Shown: in pieces, positions 1 to 5,056 of the stretch
Layout: each line of letters begins with the position of its first letter
Position numbering within the stretch: position 1 is the first letter of the stretch
Origin: Bdellovibrionales bacterium
GTDB taxonomy: Bacteria > Bdellovibrionota > UBA1018
Direction of reading: 5' to 3'
NCBI GenBank assembly: GCA_018968995.1
Contig: JAGWZD010000177.1
Coordinates: forward strand, 1 to 5,056
DNA length: 5,056 nucleotides
Made by a program: the position numbers and the translations under genes
Notes under the pieces: model-generated
The model's input: only the letters and a program-made list of their open reading frames with translations
What the model was told of the DNA's origin: nothing
Database searches by the model: none

Positions 1-632
1 TCACCCAGATGAATCGACATCACGCGGACTCGTTTTAAACGGGCGACATTCAAGCCTACCGCCTCAGCCATGCGGCGGATTTGCCGATTTCGTCCCTCTT
101 TTAGAGTAACTCGCACCTGTTTTGGGCCGGTACGGTCAATCAAGCAGGGAAGAGTGAGCCCACGATCCTCATCACCGATGTCTACACCTAGGCGCAGGCG
201 TGAAATCTGTGCATCGGAAATGATTTGATGAAAGGTGACTTCGTACTCTTTTTCGTGCTGATTTCGCGCTCGCGCGATTTGATCGGCAAGCTCCCCGATA
301 TTCGTCAAAAGCAGTAGGCCTTCACTCATGACATCGAGTCGCCCAATGTAGAAAACTCGTTCGGAGTAATTCAGTGCGGAGATGACGTTGTTTTTTACGC
401 TCGGGTCGGCCGTGCATTCAATTCCCACCGGCTTATGGTAGGCCAGCACAATTCGTCGTTTGGCCTTCAGAACCACCGGCTTTCCATCGAGCGCGACCAC
501 CGCTCCTGCGGGGATCTGATCGCCTGGTTTAGCCTGGACCCCATTGATGCTGACGCGACCAGCATCAACCCAGCGGTCTGCCTCTCGCCTGGAGCAAATG
601 CCATTTTCAGTAAAAAATTTATTGATCCGCAC
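1..632 (-). CDS. rluF: RluF-like 23S rRNA pseudouridine synthase, 3' end cut by the window edge
   Basis: The visible 210 codons encode an RsuA/RluB/RluF-type pseudouridine synthase, which isomerises a uridine in 23S rRNA. An S4 RNA-binding domain covers residues 1-48 (RINKFF, GICSRREADRWV, INGV). The catalytic domain carries YHKPVGI (65-71), the GRLD motif with the catalytic Asp at D100 (RluF D107 in E. coli), and the late KEGRNRQIRRM motif (178-188). The stretch HEKEYEVT (126-133) after an ARARN segment closely resembles E. coli RluF, which makes pseudouridine 2604, so I prefer RluF to RluB or RsuA; exact site specificity is inferred. Oddly, GRLD is followed by VM rather than the usual KDSEG-type residues. 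The start is GTG at 632: no ATG, GTG or TTG lies just upstream in frame, homology begins at residue 2, and a weak AAAGAG site precedes it. It begins 8 bases after the nucleoside phosphorylase stop, so the two are probably cotranscribed. Only the last few tens of residues should be missing. Confidence 0.85.
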   Translation of the reverse strand, partial: MRINKFFTENGICSRREADRWVDAGRVSINGVQAKPGDQIPAGAVVALDGKPVVLKAKRRIVLAYHKPVGIECTADPSVKNNVISALNYSERVFYIGRLDVMSEGLLLLTNIGELADQIARARNQHEKEYEVTFHQIISDAQISRLRLGVDIGDEDRGLTLPCLIDRTGPKQVRVTLKEGRNRQIRRMAEAVGLNVARLKRVRVMSIHLG

Positions 633-640
633 TTCGCTCT

Positions 641-1378
641 TTAGAACTTCACAATGGCATCGAGTGAAGCTGAAATTGCAGCTCGAACAGCCAGATCCAT
701 GGCATTGGAGTGAGGGTCGTAAACCCCTTGATCCCAGCGCAGAGGGTTTCCATCGAGCGCTAAAACGGCCCCGGTGCGCACTTTTCGTAAGGTACCCGTG
801 ACAAATAGAGCCGCGCACTCCATCTCTACAGCAACGGCATTGGCGCTTCGAAATTTCGCCAGGTCGTTTTCCATGAGTGCTGGATAAAAAAGATCGCTCG
901 TCACGACGATTCCTTGATGGGTCTTTTTCCCTGATTTTTCGAGCGCCATGGCAAGAGCCATGGTCACCTCTAAATCTGCTACAGCAGGAAAACCGGCTGG
1001 GACCATCATGGCAGTCGTACCGTCCTGCCTCACCGCAGCCGTAGCCACAGCGAGATCCCCGATTTTTGATTCATCTTGTAGGCCGCCGGCGGTGCCCACT
1101 CGGATAATCGATTTCACCCCAACATCCATGAGTTCTTGAAAGCCGATGGTGGCACCTGGTGCACCCACTCCGTGAGACATCACCACCACGTCGACACCCT
1201 GATGTTTTCCAATAAACGAGTGGTATTCGCGATTTTTGGCAAGCTCGCTTGCGTCTTTGAGCTGGGAAGCGATCAAAGCTGCGCGCTCTGGGGCTCCGCA
1301 GACAATGGCCCGCTGAAAACGGGCGTCGGGGCTGAGTTTAATGTGCGGCTTTTGCGACGATTTGTTTTGTGCAGACAT
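641..1378 (-). CDS. Nucleoside phosphorylase, uridine phosphorylase-type (PNP/UDP family)
   Basis: This 245-residue cytoplasmic protein matches the hexameric PNP/UDP phosphorylase family, which splits nucleosides with phosphate into base and ribose-1-phosphate for salvage. Visible elements are GAPER (28-32, Arg32 matching phosphate-binding Arg30 of E. coli Udp), SHGVGAPGATIGFQEL (68-83), RVGTAGGLQ (93-101, Arg93 matching Udp Arg91), VRQDGTTAMMVPAGFPAVADLE (116-137), which closely follows Udp, and the ribose-binding EME (185-187). The uracil-specific Gln166 and Arg168 of Udp are not kept: after SDLFYP (161-166) the aligned residues are L168 and E170. An Asp at 209 (LDGN) sits near where DeoD-type purine enzymes carry their catalytic Asp. 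Family membership is therefore firm, but uridine as substrate is not, so no symbol is given. The ATG at 1378 has only a weak GAAG upstream. It follows the photolyase by 120 bases and precedes the pseudouridine synthase by 8. Confidence 0.85.
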   Translation of the reverse strand: MSAQNKSSQKPHIKLSPDARFQRAIVCGAPERAALIASQLKDASELAKNREYHSFIGKHQGVDVVVMSHGVGAPGATIGFQELMDVGVKSIIRVGTAGGLQDESKIGDLAVATAAVRQDGTTAMMVPAGFPAVADLEVTMALAMALEKSGKKTHQGIVVTSDLFYPALMENDLAKFRSANAVAVEMECAALFVTGTLRKVRTGAVLALDGNPLRWDQGVYDPHSNAMDLAVRAAISASLDAIVKF

Positions 1379-1391
1379 GAGGACTTCGATT

Positions 1392-1417
1392 TTTCACGAA
1401 ATGCCGCTTTTGTGAAA
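1392..1417. repeat. Imperfect 26-base palindrome upstream of the nucleoside phosphorylase
   Basis: Two 10-base arms, TTTCACGAAA (1392-1401) and TTTTGTGAAA (1408-1417), are reverse complements except for one position, separated by six bases. It lies 14 bases before the ATG of the nucleoside phosphorylase. The outer TTTCAC/GTGAAA arms are perfect. It is not followed by a T-run in the sense direction of the leftward genes, so it does not look like a terminator. It could be a repressor operator or a translational hairpin near the start; I do not recognise the binding protein. No convincing -35/-10 pair was found in the 120-base gap. Confidence 0.4.
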
Positions 1418-1498
1418 GTCTGAAGATGCTTCTAAAAGAGAGATTCCGAGCGCTCTCAGTGTTTCGCTCTGCGTTATTTCTGCCCCGATCACGAGGTT

Positions 1499-3022
1499 TT
1501 AGCTCTTGGATTTAAACAGGGCGAGAGCTTTTTCTTTTTGCTCGTGGTGAATCACCACGGGTAGTGGGTAGCCGCGCTTTTTGAGAGCCGCTTCGCCCAT
1601 TTTTTCCGGCGCATGCAGGAGCTTCTTCGGCACTCCAGCAAGTTCCGGCACGTAGCGTTCGACATAGGTGCCATCAGGGTCAAATCGCGACCCTTGCAGT
1701 TCTGGATTAAAGATTCGAAAGTAGGGCTGAGGGTCGCATCCAGTGGATGCAGCCCATTGCCAGCCGCCGTTATTCGGGGCGAGGTCTCCATCCAAGAGCT
1801 CTTTCATGAAGTAGTTCTCGCCCCAGCGCCAGTCAATCAGCAGATCTTTCACCAGAAACGAAGCGACAATCATCCGTACGCGGTTGTGCATCCAGCCCTC
1901 TTGTTTGAGTTGCCTCATGCCCGCATCCACAATGGGGTAGCCGGTGCGGCCTTCCTTCCAGGCTTCAAAGAGCTTCTGACTATTTTCCCAGGGAAGATCG
2001 GCGTATTTTTCAAGGAAAGCCTTCTTTTCAACCGAGGGCCTATGAAAAAGAATCGAGTAGTAAAACTCGCGCCAGGCAATTTCCTTGATAAATTTCGCCC
2101 GTCCACCCTCAGATTTCATTGTCAGGTTTTGTAAGTCGAGCTCTGCAATGATCTGTGCAGAAGTGATGGAACCGTTCTTGAGATAAAGCGACATCTTGGA
2201 GGTCCCATCGAGTGAGGGGATGTCGCGACGATCGCCATAGTGATCCACGTTGCGTTTGAACTGCTGAAGTCTTTTCAGTGCAGCTAAGGACCCGGCAGCC
2301 GGTATTTCTACGGTTTGATGGGGTCTGTTCTTTTGCGCGAAATCCTCAAGAGATTCGGAAAATGGCGAGCGAGACTTGCCCCAGAGTTTTTTCCAGTTCA
2401 GGCAGAAAAGATGTCGATCGATCTCTCCAGCGGCGCGCTTATGGAGGTACTTGAGGCCAGCTTTTTGAATTGCAACCCTTCCTGCCACTTCCTCGGTCTT
2501 GAGTTGCTCAAACCATCGCCGAGCGAAAGGCGAGTAAACTTGGTAGAAGAGCGATCCGCCCGAGGAGGGTTTGCCGATTTCGAGCGGTTCAATGAGAAGA
2601 TGGTCGCGCTCAGTGTGAACAGTGACCTTGAGGTCCTCTTGTAGGATTCGGGTGATACGATCATCTCGCTCGCGAGCAAAAGGTTCATAGTCGCGATTGA
2701 ACGAAAGTGTCGAGAAAGCTCGGTCTGTTTTTTTTAATTCTGCGTGAATCTTTGGAAGGGCCTCATGAGGAAGAGAATCTACCACGAGAAGGTCGCTTCC
2801 AATGGAGCGCATCTCTTCTTGTAGCTCTCGTAAAGTCTCTAGAAAAAAACCGAAACGATTGTGAGAAAAATCAGTCCGAGCAAGAAATTTTGAATCAAAG
2901 CAGAAGATGCCAACAACTCTTCCTTCGTGCTTTTTCCAGCTCCATTGGAGAGCGGGGTTTCCCGCGACGCGAAGATCGCGACGAAACCAATGAAGACCCC
3001 AGGTTGGATGCTTGTCGCTCAT
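1499..3022 (-). CDS. phrB: Class I deoxyribodipyrimidine photolyase / cryptochrome family protein
   Basis: This 507-residue flavoprotein (E. coli Phr has 472) should use near-UV/blue light to split cyclobutane pyrimidine dimers in DNA. The N-terminal Rossmann-like antenna domain spans about 8-175 (LHWFRRDLR at 10-18, NRDYEPF at 109-115). The helical FAD domain follows, with GTSKMS (273-278), the family signature from W398 to P440 (WRWGENYF, NNGGWQWAASTG, YFRIFNP), and N417 matching FAD-facing Asn378. The electron-transfer Trp triad is intact: W345, W398 and W421 match W306, W359 and W382. W317 matches dimer-stacking W277. The E. coli methenyl-folate ligands Asn108/Glu109 are replaced by F115/A116, so the antenna pigment cannot be assigned. 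Its ATG overlaps the upstream regulator's TGA (ATGA), with no strong ribosome-binding site, implying translational coupling. The intact triad and dimer-binding Trp favour a working photolyase over a pure signalling cryptochrome. Confidence 0.93.
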   Translation of the reverse strand: MSDKHPTWGLHWFRRDLRVAGNPALQWSWKKHEGRVVGIFCFDSKFLARTDFSHNRFGFFLETLRELQEEMRSIGSDLLVVDSLPHEALPKIHAELKKTDRAFSTLSFNRDYEPFARERDDRITRILQEDLKVTVHTERDHLLIEPLEIGKPSSGGSLFYQVYSPFARRWFEQLKTEEVAGRVAIQKAGLKYLHKRAAGEIDRHLFCLNWKKLWGKSRSPFSESLEDFAQKNRPHQTVEIPAAGSLAALKRLQQFKRNVDHYGDRRDIPSLDGTSKMSLYLKNGSITSAQIIAELDLQNLTMKSEGGRAKFIKEIAWREFYYSILFHRPSVEKKAFLEKYADLPWENSQKLFEAWKEGRTGYPIVDAGMRQLKQEGWMHNRVRMIVASFLVKDLLIDWRWGENYFMKELLDGDLAPNNGGWQWAASTGCDPQPYFRIFNPELQGSRFDPDGTYVERYVPELAGVPKKLLHAPEKMGEAALKKRGYPLPVVIHHEQKEKALALFKSKS

Positions 3023-3972
3023 GCGCGTCTCAAGCCTTTGGCTTCCGAAAGGGCTGTTTCAAGCTGCGTGATCGATGAAATCCAATGAGTATTTCGTCGA
3101 AGCTTCAGCCGTGGAAGAGGTCCATCTACAGCGGCAGCACCGCCCACCCATAGTGCGGTTTTTTGAGGGAGCTTTTCATCGAGATCTCGCAGGTATTCTC
3201 TCCAGCTTTGCTTGAGCTCTTCCGGTGGAACTGGAGTGGTGCCGACTAGTGCCACCTCACAGTTCAGGCCCGCGCAGGCTTTAGCCAGATCTTCGGGGGG
3301 GAGGTTGGGTCCTAGATATTGGACCGACCAGCCACTGGCCGCAGCGAGGATTCCGCCAAGCATGATCCCGAACTCATGGATGTCTCCAGCTGGAGTGCTG
3401 AGAGCGATACGCTTTCCAGTATGATTATCGGTGTTCAGAGTATTGAGAATTTGACTCAGTTTGTCTCTCAGCATCACTGAGAAGGCATGCTCTTGAGCAA
3501 TGAGGAGCTTTCCGGCGTCTACCTGCAAACCTACTTCACGCATGAGAGGTAGAGCGACGCCGTAAACAAAGGCACGAATGTCAAACCGAAGCGCGGCTTT
3601 GGTGATCTGGGGCACCATGGCTTCAAAGTCAAACCGATGAAGCAAAGCGATGATCGACTGGGTGGTGGCCTCTAGATCCTGATTCAGGCTATCCGACGAG
3701 CGGACAGCAGAATGGAGCTCCTGTTTTTTTGAATCGAGAAGTTGCTGAATTTTTTCCAGCGGAAGACTGGCCACTGAGCTAATGGCGTGGCCCCGGCGCA
3801 CCAGGGTATTGAGCATTTGCAGTCGCTCGACTTCTTCCATGGTGTAGGTGCGGCGTCCCGTTCCTGTCCGCTGGGGCTCGATGGCGCGGTAGCGCTTTTC
3901 CCAAGCACGAATCGTGTGCTCGTTAAGTCCCACGAGGCGCGACACCGCCTTGATATTCAGGGTTTCCTTCAT
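3019..3972 (-). CDS. MerR-family regulator with B12-binding domain, CarH/LitR-like photoreceptor
   Basis: This 317-residue protein has a MerR winged-helix domain (about 5-75, with the typical IRAWEKRY at 21-28 and RTYTMEEVERL at 41-51), a four-helix linker resembling the CarH cap (about 105-180), and a cobalamin-binding Rossmann domain (about 187-310). The B12 signature DxHxxG is present as DIHEFG (197-202), with H199 as the predicted lower cobalt ligand, plus a Gly-rich WVGGAAA (275-281). In the cap the EH pair (E161, H162) of the CarH W-x9-EH motif is kept, but the Trp that caps the adenosyl group is V151 in an ungapped alignment. CarH/LitR proteins repress promoters in the dark with adenosylcobalamin and release DNA in light. 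The divergent repeats next door and the photolyase neighbour support that role here. The start is fixed by an in-frame TAA four codons upstream; no Shine-Dalgarno is visible, consistent with a leaderless mRNA. The gene overlaps phrB by four bases. Light response is inferred, not shown. Confidence 0.85.
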   Translation of the reverse strand: MKETLNIKAVSRLVGLNEHTIRAWEKRYRAIEPQRTGTGRRTYTMEEVERLQMLNTLVRRGHAISSVASLPLEKIQQLLDSKKQELHSAVRSSDSLNQDLEATTQSIIALLHRFDFEAMVPQITKAALRFDIRAFVYGVALPLMREVGLQVDAGKLLIAQEHAFSVMLRDKLSQILNTLNTDNHTGKRIALSTPAGDIHEFGIMLGGILAAASGWSVQYLGPNLPPEDLAKACAGLNCEVALVGTTPVPPEELKQSWREYLRDLDEKLPQKTALWVGGAAAVDGPLPRLKLRRNTHWISSITQLETALSEAKGLRRA

Positions 3973-3978
3973 GGGAAC

Positions 3979-4007
3979 ATCTTACGCGTCGCGAACTCTT
4001 TTGTCAA
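3979..4007 (-). promoter_or_regulatory. Promoter of the regulator-photolyase operon, predicted leaderless
   Basis: On the minus strand a perfect TTGACA -35 box (4007-4002) is followed by exactly 17 bases and then TAAGAT (3984-3979), which matches the -10 consensus at four of six positions. A start seven bases after the -10 box falls at 3972, the A of the regulator's ATG. This fits the absence of any ribosome-binding site there. The -35 box is embedded in the outer left operator repeat, so a bound regulator would block RNA polymerase, implying autorepression. Confidence 0.6.
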
Positions 4008-4047
4008 AGTGTTGTCTAAATAAATAATCAGGCAAATGATAGACAAA
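4000..4047. promoter_or_regulatory. Candidate CarH/LitR-type operator: two facing pairs of 11-base direct repeats
   Basis: Four copies of one motif occupy the regulator-folE gap. On the minus strand GACAA reads at 4005-4001 and 4016-4012, spaced 11 bases. On the plus strand AGGCAAAT (4030-4037) and AGACAAAT (4041-4048) are also spaced 11 bases with one mismatch. The pairs are mirror images around 4023.5: TTGTC 4001-4005 pairs with GACAA 4042-4046, and TTGTC 4012-4016 pairs with GGCAA 4031-4035. Eleven-base direct repeats over a -35 box are the known operator design of Thermus CarH. The assignment of this site to the adjacent regulator is inference. Confidence 0.55.
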
Positions 4048-4058
4048 TAGGGTATAGT
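4030..4058 (+). promoter_or_regulatory. Probable folE promoter with good -10 and poor -35
   Basis: TATAGT at 4053-4058 matches the -10 consensus at five of six positions and lies 18 bases before the folE ATG, giving a short leader of about a dozen bases. At 17 bases upstream the sequence is AGGCAA (4030-4035), a poor -35 box that coincides with the inner right operator repeat. The outer right repeat falls in the spacer. Repeats over the -35 and spacer suggest control by the same regulator as the divergent operon. Confidence 0.45.
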
Positions 4059-4066
4059 CCGAGGTA

Positions 4067-4070
4067 GAGG
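4067..4070 (+). promoter_or_regulatory. Ribosome-binding site of folE
   Basis: GAGG, the second of two GAGG tetramers in this leader (the first is at 4061), lies six bases upstream of the ATG at 4077 and nine upstream of the second ATG at 4080. Spacing favours 4077. It is the only strong Shine-Dalgarno sequence in front of a gene in this window. Confidence 0.65.
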
Positions 4071-4076
4071 TAACAA

Positions 4077-4742
4077 ATGATGAAATCCCCTGACGACCGT
4101 GAGTTTCGTAACCGCGAGCGCTTTCAAGAGATCTCCGAGGAGCGCTCTCGCGGCGAGTTGGATCGTGCGCTCAGTGACGCCGAACAGTTTTCGATGGCAG
4201 CGAGCATGATTCTCAGAGCTTCTGGGGACAACGCTCTTCGTGAAGGGCTGGAGCGGACTCCCGAGCGCTTCAGTAAAGCGATGGCTCATCTAATTTCGGG
4301 GTACTCGAAAACCCCAGAAGAAGCCGTGGGTGAAGGAGTATTTCAAGCCGAAGGAAACGGCCTGATTTCCATTCGCGATGTCGAGTTTTACAGTCTTTGT
4401 GAACATCACATGCTGCCATTCTGGGGCACCGCGAGCGTTGCTTACTATCCACGCAAGAAGATTGTGGGATTATCTAAGATTCCTCGGCTCGTGGAATTAT
4501 TTTCTCGCCGATTTCAGGTTCAGGAACGGATCACCGAGCAGCTGGCGGACGCCCTGGTTCAATTGATTTCGCCTAAAGCGGTAGTGGTGCGCGTGCAGGC
4601 GTGTCACCTCTGCATGATGATGCGAGGGGTGGAGAAGCAAAATTCGAAGACTGTTACTGAAACTACGCGCGGAGTAGAAAAGCTCTCCGCCCTTGAGGCA
4701 AAAAGGTTGCTTCAAGCAGTAGGCTCAAGCGGAGTGGACTAA
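4077..4742 (+). CDS. folE: GTP cyclohydrolase I
   Basis: This 221-residue enzyme (E. coli FolE has 222) converts GTP to 7,8-dihydroneopterin triphosphate and formate, the first step of tetrahydrofolate and pterin synthesis, in the cytoplasm. All zinc and catalytic residues are visible: C108, H111 and C179 match zinc ligands Cys110, His113 and Cys181, and H110 and H177 match His112 and His179. Core motifs are RTPERFSKAM (60-69), SLCEHHMLPF (106-115), VGLSKIPRLVELFSRRFQVQERIT (130-153) and MMMRGVEKQNSKT (180-192). Residues 1-35 are a highly charged, variable leader. A clear GAGG site (4067-4070) lies six bases before the first of two tandem ATGs, at 4077; the second at 4080 is also possible. 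It diverges from the B12-type regulator across 104 bases, suggesting light-linked supply of folate or pterin. Its TAA overlaps the stop of the convergent downstream gene. Confidence 0.95.
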   Translation: MMKSPDDREFRNRERFQEISEERSRGELDRALSDAEQFSMAASMILRASGDNALREGLERTPERFSKAMAHLISGYSKTPEEAVGEGVFQAEGNGLISIRDVEFYSLCEHHMLPFWGTASVAYYPRKKIVGLSKIPRLVELFSRRFQVQERITEQLADALVQLISPKAVVVRVQACHLCMMMRGVEKQNSKTVTETTRGVEKLSALEAKRLLQAVGSSGVD

Positions 4743-5056
4743 AGTTCTTGAGGTAACCCGGCAATCCAACCTTCGACTTGGGCCCGGGTCAGGTACTGTG
4801 TGGATTGGAAAAACCCTGGAAAGGGTTGAAGGAGTCTGCCTTGCTTCTGGAGAAGCGCGCCGCCAACGGCAAGCATGACCGCATCGGCCAAATCAGGATC
4901 CGACCTGAACCGTCGCGCATCGCTCGTCCGAAATTCAACAGACTGATTCTTGAGCCATTCGGCCAATTTTTCGGGAGCTCGCGTTTTCTTTTGAGCGAGC
5001 GTTCTCCACAAAAGGCTGGGGTATCCCTCGAACAGTGTGAATTTTCCAACTTTTTG
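4739..5056 (-). CDS. C-terminal part of a DUF429-like (RNase H-fold) protein, 5' end outside the window
   Basis: The frame stays open from the stop at 4739 to the window edge, giving 105 residues of C-terminus. The segment reads FTLFEGYPSLLWRTLA near the start and later DPDLADAVMLAVGGALL. This pairing of an E-x-YPS-x-x-W segment with a downstream D-x-x-DA helix resembles the C-terminal half of DUF429 predicted nucleases with an RNase H-like fold, where these acidic residues belong to the presumed active site. I recognise the pattern but not a specific gene, and function is unknown for most of the family. The TTG at 5011 is not the true start because coding similarity continues upstream of it. 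The gene converges on folE, and the two stop codons share the bases CTAA (4739-4742), leaving no room for a terminator between them. Confidence 0.6.
   Translation of the reverse strand, partial: QKVGKFTLFEGYPSLLWRTLAQKKTRAPEKLAEWLKNQSVEFRTSDARRFRSDPDLADAVMLAVGGALLQKQGRLLQPFPGFFQSTQYLTRAQVEGWIAGLPQEL

Noticed and set aside
435..801. Two plus-strand frames antisense to the pseudouridine synthase and phosphorylase
   Set aside because: Both lie opposite clearly conserved coding sequence and have no family resemblance.
1434..1457. Possible rho-independent terminator after the photolyase gene on the minus strand: GAGAG/CTCTC stem followed by TTTT
   Set aside because: The stem is only five base pairs with a ten-base loop and the T-run is four bases; too weak to call.
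1613..2134. Open plus-strand frame of 173 codons antisense to the photolyase
   Set aside because: It lies wholly inside a gene with unmistakable photolyase motifs and shows no recognisable domain; it is a shadow of that coding sequence.
2707..3078. Plus-strand frame of 123 codons across the photolyase start and regulator end
   Set aside because: Antisense to two well-supported genes, with low-complexity charged composition and no ribosome-binding site worth naming.
4012..4017. TTGTCT as a -35 box for folE
   Set aside because: It is 35 bases from the TATAGT -10 box, far outside a usable spacer; it is better explained as an operator core.
3969..4289. Minus-strand frame of 106 codons spanning the intergenic region and the folE 5' end
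   Set aside because: It overlaps the folE coding sequence and the promoter/operator region, and has no recognisable domain.
4739..5011. Complete 90-residue gene starting at TTG 5011
   Set aside because: The frame is open and protein-like (FTLFEGYPS) upstream of this TTG to the window edge, so it is the tail of a longer gene.

Overview
The window is a compact piece of bacterial chromosome with roughly even base composition and almost no non-coding DNA. It holds six protein genes, two of them cut by the window ends. Gene density, short overlaps and the protein types suggest a Gram-negative, proteobacteria-like organism, possibly Bdellovibrionota or a delta-proteobacterial relative. That placement is an impression from the proteins and is weakly supported. 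I see no mobile element, CRISPR array, tRNA, rRNA or phage gene.

Layout. A leftward block (minus strand) reads from 3972 down to the left edge. It holds a MerR-type regulator with a cobalamin-binding domain (CarH/LitR-like, 3972-3019), a class I cryptochrome/photolyase (3022-1499, overlapping the regulator by ATGA), a 120-base gap, a uridine-phosphorylase-type nucleoside phosphorylase (1378-641), and, 8 bases later, an RluF-like 23S rRNA pseudouridine synthase (632 to beyond base 1). Divergent from the regulator, folE (GTP cyclohydrolase I) runs rightward at 4077-4742. Its stop codon overlaps that of a leftward, truncated DUF429-like protein (4739 to beyond 5056).

How the genes work together. 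The core is a regulator-photolyase operon facing folE across a 104-base intergenic region. In known CarH/LitR systems a B12-bound MerR-family photoreceptor represses light-protection genes in the dark and releases them on illumination, and photolyase and folate/pterin genes are recurrent neighbours. Here the intergenic region contains four copies of a GACAA-like motif, arranged as two pairs of 11-base-spaced direct repeats. The pairs face each other around an exact dyad at 4023.5. The left pair overlaps a perfect TTGACA -35 box of the regulator promoter, and the right pair lies over the folE promoter. The regulator promoter predicts transcription starting at the ATG itself, i.e. a leaderless mRNA. 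The regulator keeps the cobalt-ligating His (DxHxxG) and the EH motif, but has Val where CarH proteins have the Trp that caps adenosylcobalamin. The light-sensing chemistry may therefore differ from the classical system.

The nucleoside phosphorylase and pseudouridine synthase look like ordinary housekeeping genes placed downstream. A 26-base imperfect palindrome lies before the phosphorylase start and could be an operator.
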